Source: Chitinophaga pinensis
Lineage (GTDB): Bacteria; Bacteroidota; Bacteroidia; Flavobacteriales_D; Crocinitomicaceae
Direction of reading: 5' to 3'
Assembly (NCBI GenBank): GCA_945902745.1
Contig: CAMDNE010000004.1
Coordinates: forward strand, 62,001 to 126,000
Length of the DNA: 64,000 nt
Shown here: one piece after another, positions 63,059 to 64,000 of the stretch
Position numbering within the stretch: position 1 is the stretch's first letter
Layout of the letters: every line of letters begins with the position of its first letter
Notes under the pieces: generated by a model
What the model was told of the DNA's origin: nothing
Databases searched by the model: none
The model's input: only the letters and a program-made list of their open reading frames with translations
Made by a program: the position numbers and the translations under genes

Positions 63059-64000
63059 CTAATCAATTTCGTATTCTACTAATATTTCCGTGTACGGCGT
63101 ATTTATTAACTGTTCTAAAGATATTTCTTTCGATTCCATGAATTTTTGAATCATTCTAAATCCTAAGAATTGCCCTAGTCTATCCGGACCTTTTTCTGGA
63201 AGTCCAATCGTAAAAGGTCCTTCTTTTAAAAGATTTTTAACGTTCAATTCATTAATAGAGAAGAGTAATTTCTCGTCTACCAAATATTTCCAAAGCGAAT
63301 ATTCATTATCGATTGCCCATTTATAATCAACATCCGAATAACGCATAATGATCGATGGGTCCTTGTCTAGGTATGCTGCTTGAGTCAGATAAAGAATTTT
63401 ACCCCAACGAACTACTTGTTCAGCTAGATTTCCATCTTCTTCTTCAACATAATGTGTCATAACCCAAGAACAAATAGCATCACGCGTTAAAAACTTATCT
63501 TCCATCCCTTCTTTGATCCATTCGTAAAAAGGCTCTTGCGGTAATTCTTTAATAACATCTGTTTTTGGACCTAAATAACTTTCTAAACCGATTCCAATTT
63601 CTTGCTCGGTACTAAAAGAGTTTGACTTAAAAAGTGCATTCACAAAAACAATATTTTCTGGTATTTCACCTTTATTAAAATGAAATTTAAGATGTTTAAA
63701 TCCTTCAATTATCTCACTCTTATATGGTGATAAATTAGAGAATTTTTCAGCGATTCTTTTTTCAAGCCTTTTGATATAAGGGTCTTCTAAATACAAATCT
63801 AAACTTTTCACAAATCCAGTATCAGAAGAATTTGCCATTTGAATGCAATATCCAAGATTGTATTCGTAGATATTCGTAATCTTTTTTAGATGAGTATGAT
63901 GAAACTCTAGTCTCTTTTCACCTTTAACATTAACAAGAATTGAATCCAAATTCACAAAACCTATTTTGACGTTCACGTTAGAGACATCTACATCCAATGG
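63059..64000 (-). CDS. gldB: gliding motility lipoprotein GldB, partial (5' end beyond the window)
   Basis: The C-terminal about 312 residues of GldB are present; the lipoprotein signal and first residues lie past base 64000, since the frame remains open there. Recognisable parts are GFKHLKFHFNKGEIPENIVFVNALF, GIGLESYLGP and PFYEWIKEGM, with RWGKILYLTQAAYLDKDPSIIMRYS. Essential for gliding and T9SS-dependent surface functions in Flavobacterium. It precedes gldC by one base, forming gldB-gldC-DUF2797. Confidence 0.92.
   Translation of the reverse strand, partial: PLDVDVSNVNVKIGFVNLDSILVNVKGEKRLEFHHTHLKKITNIYEYNLGYCIQMANSSDTGFVKSLDLYLEDPYIKRLEKRIAEKFSNLSPYKSEIIEGFKHLKFHFNKGEIPENIVFVNALFKSNSFSTEQEIGIGLESYLGPKTDVIKELPQEPFYEWIKEGMEDKFLTRDAICSWVMTHYVEEEDGNLAEQVVRWGKILYLTQAAYLDKDPSIIMRYSDVDYKWAIDNEYSLWKYLVDEKLLFSINELNVKNLLKEGPFTIGLPEKGPDRLGQFLGFRMIQKFMESKEISLEQLINTPYTEILVEYEID

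Overview
The window is AT-rich chromosomal DNA from a member of the Bacteroidota, most likely order Flavobacteriales and possibly Crocinitomicaceae (Fluviicola-like). The family placement is an inference. The evidence is four gliding genes (gldB, gldC, gldD, gldE), several secreted proteins with type IX secretion (T9SS) C-terminal domains of both kinds (gliding-motility-associated/CHU_C type B and 'PNP' type A), many lineage-typical domains of unknown function (DUF4290, DUF4296, DUF3127, DUF6970, DUF5715, GLPGLI), and recurrent Bacteroidota-type -7 boxes (TAnnTTTG). Shine-Dalgarno sequences are generally absent. I see no rRNA, CRISPR, prophage or intact insertion sequence. One tRNA (Leu, anticodon UAG) is present.

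Layout. 1-4.3 kb, minus strand: murA, a DUF4290 gene and purL. 4.4-7.9 kb, plus strand: two exported proteins, a type B T9SS substrate and a collagen-like protein with a self-cleaving endosialidase-type chaperone. 8.2-10.4 kb, minus: lptF/G-like permease and tgt. 10.5-14.6 kb, plus: a glycosyltransferase with an ECF sigma factor, rsmG, then DUF2061-cysC-cysQ (sulfate assimilation). 14.6-17.2 kb, minus: a hypothetical gene and a PafA-type alkaline phosphatase. 17.4-18.6 kb: a DUF6970 lipoprotein and a NYN-LOTUS protein. 18.7-25.6 kb: M14 carboxypeptidase, sppA, a MITE-like element, an outer-membrane protein, trigger factor and tRNA-Leu. 25.8-30.7 kb: flavin reductase, DUF3127, a decay zone with two gene remnants, a kelch T9SS protein and an M28 peptidase. 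30.8-38.9 kb: cold-shock protein, PKD/CHU_C protein, ABC-F ATPase, and an outer-membrane receptor coupled to a GLPGLI gene.

38.9-45.0 kb mixes two glycosyltransferases, a flippase-like membrane protein, ruvC, two small membrane proteins (one resembling a 2-TM channel), a DUF4296 lipoprotein and pyrC. 45.1-49.1 kb: a choice-of-anchor B T9SS protein, recX, RNase G/E, a 30-residue AURKAIP1/COX24-type ribosomal protein, and HU. 49.2-53.2 kb is the mutY-ssb-gldE-gldD-folK block. 53.3-59.0 kb: an OmpA/TPR lipoprotein, DUF5715, another secreted protein and a GT28-like glycosyltransferase. 59.2-64 kb: clpP-clpX, trmB, and DUF2797-gldC-gldB (gldB runs off the window).

Most genes are ordinary housekeeping or envelope functions. 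The items most worth a second look are a self-cleaving collagen-like fibre protein, SSB-like acidic tails on both a DUF3127 protein and SSB, a probable MITE, a 5'-truncated helix-hairpin-helix gene lying in frame behind a stop codon, metal- or catalytic-site substitutions in Tgt, MurA and dihydroorotase, and a 2-TM channel-like protein whose filter position reads GMGP. I found no convincing wholly new multi-gene system.
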